This document shows positions 6,210-7,880 of a stretch of DNA of 7,880 nucleotides, one piece after another (the first letter of the stretch is position 1; every line of letters begins with the position of its first letter). This DNA is from CAZYWA01 sp964650975 [NCBI: uncultured bacterium] (lineage in GTDB: Bacteria; JADJOY01). Under the pieces are notes generated by a model, which did not search any database, was not told where the DNA came from, and was given only the letters and a program-made list of their open reading frames with translations. Made by a program: the position numbers and the translations under genes. The stretch is taken from contig CAZYWA010000383.1 in the NCBI GenBank assembly GCA_964650975.1, positions 1 to 7,880 of the forward strand, in the 5' to 3' direction.

Positions 6210-6942
6210 CGATGTGGTGATCCCCGCGCTCGACGAGGCCGGCTCCATCGGTCGCGTGATCGCAGCCATTCCGCGGGACAGCTTGCGCCGCGTGGTGGTG
6301 GTCGACAACGGCTCACGCGACGGGACCGCCGACGTCGCCGCTCGCGCGGGTGCGCAGGTCATCCACGAGCCGGCTCGTGGTTACGGCAGCGCCTGTCTCG
6401 CCGGCCTCGCTCATCTCGCCGCCGACCCGCCCGAGGTCGTGGTCTTCCTGGACGCCGATTTCAGCGATCACCCCGAGGAGCTGCCGGCGCTGGTCGCACC
6501 CATTCTCGCCGGCGGCGCCGACCTGGTGATCGGCTCACGCGTCCTGGGCGAGGCCGAGCGCGGCGCGCTGGCGCCTCAAGCTCGCTACGGCAACCAGCTC
6601 GCGTGCGCGTTGCTGCGCGCTCTCTACGGCCAGCGCTACACCGATCTGGGGCCGTTCCGAGCGATCCGCTGGAGCGCGCTCGAGAGCCTCGACATGCGCG
6701 ACCGGAACTTCGGCTGGACGGTCGAGATGCAGCTCAAGGCGGCGCGCGCCGGCCTCTCGATCGCCGAGGTCCCGGTCCGCTACCGGCGCCGCATCGGCGT
6801 CTCCAAGATCACCGGCACGGTGCGCGGCACGCTCGGCGCGGGCGCCAAGATCCTGTGGACGATCTTTCGTTACGCCTGGCTGGATGCACGGGCGGTGCGC
6901 TGCGCCAGCGCCCGCGCGCGCGCGAACAAGCTCACGGTGTAG
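6199..6942 (+). CDS. Family 2 glycosyltransferase, polyprenyl-phosphate sugar synthase (DPM1/DPG-like)
   Basis: The 247-aa GT2 enzyme has a full GT-A fold. It begins DVVIPALDEAGSIG (5-18), then VVVDNGSRDGTAD (33-45) with Asp36 for the nucleotide, the DAD metal motif (D85, D87) followed by FSDHPEEL, GSR (112-114), TDLGPFR (148-154), FGWTVEMQLKA (171-181) and RRRIGVSKI (197-204). This layout is that of dolichyl/undecaprenyl-phosphate mannose or glucose synthases. No membrane helices or GtrA-like tail are seen, so it probably works at the cytoplasmic membrane face. The likely partner is the adjacent GT-C enzyme, which would use the lipid-linked sugar; this is inferred from the families and divergent layout. 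The start is GTG with a strong GAGGAG site. The last 24 residues (224-247, Ala/Arg-rich) are encoded opposite ccmD and may be a non-conserved extension. UDP- or GDP-sugar preference is not visible. Confidence 0.9.
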   Translation: MPVIDVVIPALDEAGSIGRVIAAIPRDSLRRVVVVDNGSRDGTADVAARAGAQVIHEPARGYGSACLAGLAHLAADPPEVVVFLDADFSDHPEELPALVAPILAGGADLVIGSRVLGEAERGALAPQARYGNQLACALLRALYGQRYTDLGPFRAIRWSALESLDMRDRNFGWTVEMQLKAARAGLSIAEVPVRYRRRIGVSKITGTVRGTLGAGAKILWTIFRYAWLDARAVRCASARARANKLTV

Positions 6943-7016
6943 CCGCCGAGGATCACCAGCAACACGGTGTAAGCCGCGGCGAGATAGCCGAAGTTGGGCC
7001 CGAACTGGATGTACAT
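6870..7016 (-). CDS. ccmD: Heme exporter protein CcmD, 48 aa
   Basis: This short gene encodes 48 residues beginning MYIQFGPNFGYLAAAYTVLL. The MYxxFGPN..Y..AAY opening, one membrane helix (about 10-32) and an Arg-rich cytoplasmic tail (FARARALAQR and following) are the usual form of CcmD, the small subunit that lets holo-CcmE leave the CcmABC complex during cytochrome c maturation. Length is within the family range (about 45-70). A GGAGG site (7025-7029) lies eight bases before the ATG, and the gene begins 33 bases after the ccmC stop in the canonical ccmB-ccmC-ccmD order. Its last 73 bases overlap the 3' end of the convergent GT2 gene. No ccmE follows on this strand in the window. The call rests on position plus N-terminal pattern; both agree. 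Confidence 0.9.
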   Translation of the reverse strand: MYIQFGPNFGYLAAAYTVLLVILGGYTVSLFARARALAQRTARASSQA

Positions 7017-7049
7017 GGGGTCGTCCTCCGGGACGGCGTCGCGGATCGC

Positions 7050-7790
7050 TCAGATCTGGCCCGAGTCCAGCAAGTGGCGGCGGTGCTCGATCTGCACCCG
7101 CTTGGCCAGGAAGAAAACGAACAGCAGCGTCCACGCGGCCAGCGTGAACATCAGCGTCTGGAACATCGCGGGCTCGAGATGCCGCCCGCCGACCGGGTCC
7201 ATCACGATCGGCCGCGGGTGAAGCGTGCGCCACCACAGCACCGAGAAGTGAATGATCGGCAGGTCCGCGAAGCCGATGATCGCGAGCACCGCGGCGAAGC
7301 GCGCGCCGCGCTCGTCTTCTTGCGCAAAGGGCCGCACCAGCTGGTAGGCGGCGAACACCAGCCACAGGATCAGCGTGTAGGTGAGCCGCGCGTCCCAGGT
7401 CCACCAGGTGTTCCACACCGGGCGACCCCAGAGCGGGCCGGTGGTGAGCACCACGCTCAGGAACACCAGCGCGATCTCGCCCGACGCGGCGGCGATCTCG
7501 TCCCACACCCGCTCACGAGTGAGCAGGAACAGGATGCTGGCCAGAAACACCACGATGACCGCCAGGAACGCGGTCCACGCCGACGGCACGTGCACGTAGA
7601 AGATCTTCTGCACCTCGCCTTGCTCGACCTCGATCCGCGCGTAGCCGAAGATCAGCCCCATCGCGATCGCGACGGCGATCGCGGCGAGGATCCCCACGGG
7701 CCGCTCGATGCGCCCCAGCAGCTCGACGATGCGCACCGCGCCGACCGGTTCCGCCGCCACGTGTCCGGATGTGGAACTCGCGGTTGCCAC
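7050..7790 (-). CDS. ccmC: Heme exporter / heme-handling protein CcmC
   Basis: The 246-aa protein is close to E. coli CcmC in length. It has six hydrophobic segments (about 33-50, 70-90, 103-118, 138-152, 165-182 and 208-229). It carries the tryptophan-rich heme-handling signature of the CcmC/CcmF/CcsA superfamily, WGRPVWNTWWTWDARLT (121-137), between flanking histidines H67 (YVHVPSAW) and H181 (IHFSVLWW) expected to hold heme. CcmC presents heme in the periplasm to CcmE. The start is GTG 7790, with GGAGGAG (7797-7803) six bases upstream, inside the last codons of ccmB; only three bases separate the genes, so translation is probably coupled. The N-terminal 25 residues are a variable lead. A CcsA-type protein is an alternative name, but the ccmB and ccmD neighbours decide for CcmC. 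Confidence 0.96.
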   Translation of the reverse strand: MATASSTSGHVAAEPVGAVRIVELLGRIERPVGILAAIAVAIAMGLIFGYARIEVEQGEVQKIFYVHVPSAWTAFLAVIVVFLASILFLLTRERVWDEIAAASGEIALVFLSVVLTTGPLWGRPVWNTWWTWDARLTYTLILWLVFAAYQLVRPFAQEDERGARFAAVLAIIGFADLPIIHFSVLWWRTLHPRPIVMDPVGGRHLEPAMFQTLMFTLAAWTLLFVFFLAKRVQIEHRRHLLDSGQI

Positions 7791-7793
7791 GAT

Positions 7794-7880
7794 TCACTCC
7801 TCCACCAGGTATTCGAAGGTCAGGAAGCTGGTGACCAAGGCGACGACGTCGAACACCACCATCAGCTTGAGCCACTTCAC
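7794..7880 (-). CDS. ccmB: Heme exporter protein CcmB, C-terminal end only (cut by right window edge)
   Basis: Only the last 28 codons are in the window. They encode KWLKLMVVFDVVALVTSFLTFEYLVEE before a TGA stop. The hydrophobic FDVV..L..S.L.FEY.VEE ending is the typical CcmB C-terminus: the last membrane helix and an acidic end. CcmB is the membrane subunit of the CcmAB ABC transporter that powers release of holo-CcmE. Its final GTG-GAG-GAG-TGA codons double as the ribosome site for ccmC. The call relies on this short end plus the position before ccmC; the rest lies outside the window. Confidence 0.8.
   Translation of the reverse strand: MKWLKLMVVFDVVALVTSFLTFEYLVEE

Noticed and set aside
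6535-7506. Minus-strand open frame of 323 codons across ccmC, ccmD and GT2
   Set aside because: It is a frame-shifted shadow of ccmC and antisense to GT2; no conserved motif is seen.

Overview
The window is high-GC chromosomal DNA from a bacterium with a Gram-negative-type gene set. It carries the 5' half of a 16S rRNA gene, a bactofilin, and part of a System I cytochrome c maturation cluster (ccmB-ccmC-ccmD). The rRNA is bacterial, but I cannot place it reliably by eye. The gene mix and rRNA style would fit a poorly sampled phylum such as Eisenbacteria or Gemmatimonadota, or a deltaproteobacterial lineage; this is a weak inference. I see no insertion sequence, CRISPR array, integrase, tRNA or phage gene. 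This looks like core chromosome rather than an accessory island.

Layout. Positions 1-711 hold 16S rRNA on the minus strand, cut by the left edge. Its leader (712 to about 883) contains a hairpin next to the mature 5' end, a three-way-junction-like fold with a UUCG tetraloop, a boxA-like antitermination motif and, upstream at 889-917, a good sigma-70-type promoter with an extended -10. About 290 bases without a recognisable gene follow. A minus-strand operon then runs bactofilin, engB, HIT protein (2596 down to 1221), with a candidate promoter at 2738-2766. Divergent from it is a plus-strand flippase-like membrane protein of the UPF0104/LPG-synthase transmembrane family (2861-3970). It meets, tail to tail with an 8-base overlap, a minus-strand pair: a GT-C type polytopic glycosyltransferase (6209-4896) and a ferredoxin/metallo-beta-lactamase-fold fusion protein (4856-3963). 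Divergent from that pair, with overlapping start regions, is a plus-strand GT2 glycosyltransferase of the polyprenyl-phosphate sugar synthase type (6199-6942). Its 3' end overlaps, antisense, a small ccmD gene (7016-6870) that ends a ccmB-ccmC-ccmD run entering from the right edge.

How the genes fit together. EngB (ribosome assembly GTPase) and the rRNA gene share a ribosome theme, though they have separate promoters. The GT2 and GT-C enzymes form a plausible two-step unit: the first loads a sugar onto a polyprenyl phosphate, and the second moves it to an acceptor on the far side of the membrane. The ccm genes move and present heme for cytochrome c assembly. The window is very compact: three of its gene junctions are overlaps between opposite strands (tail to tail at 3963-3970 and 6870-6942, head to head at 6199-6209). 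The most unusual items are these overlaps, the unannotated-length ccmD, the structured rRNA leader, and the altered metal-binding motif of the ferredoxin-MBL fusion.
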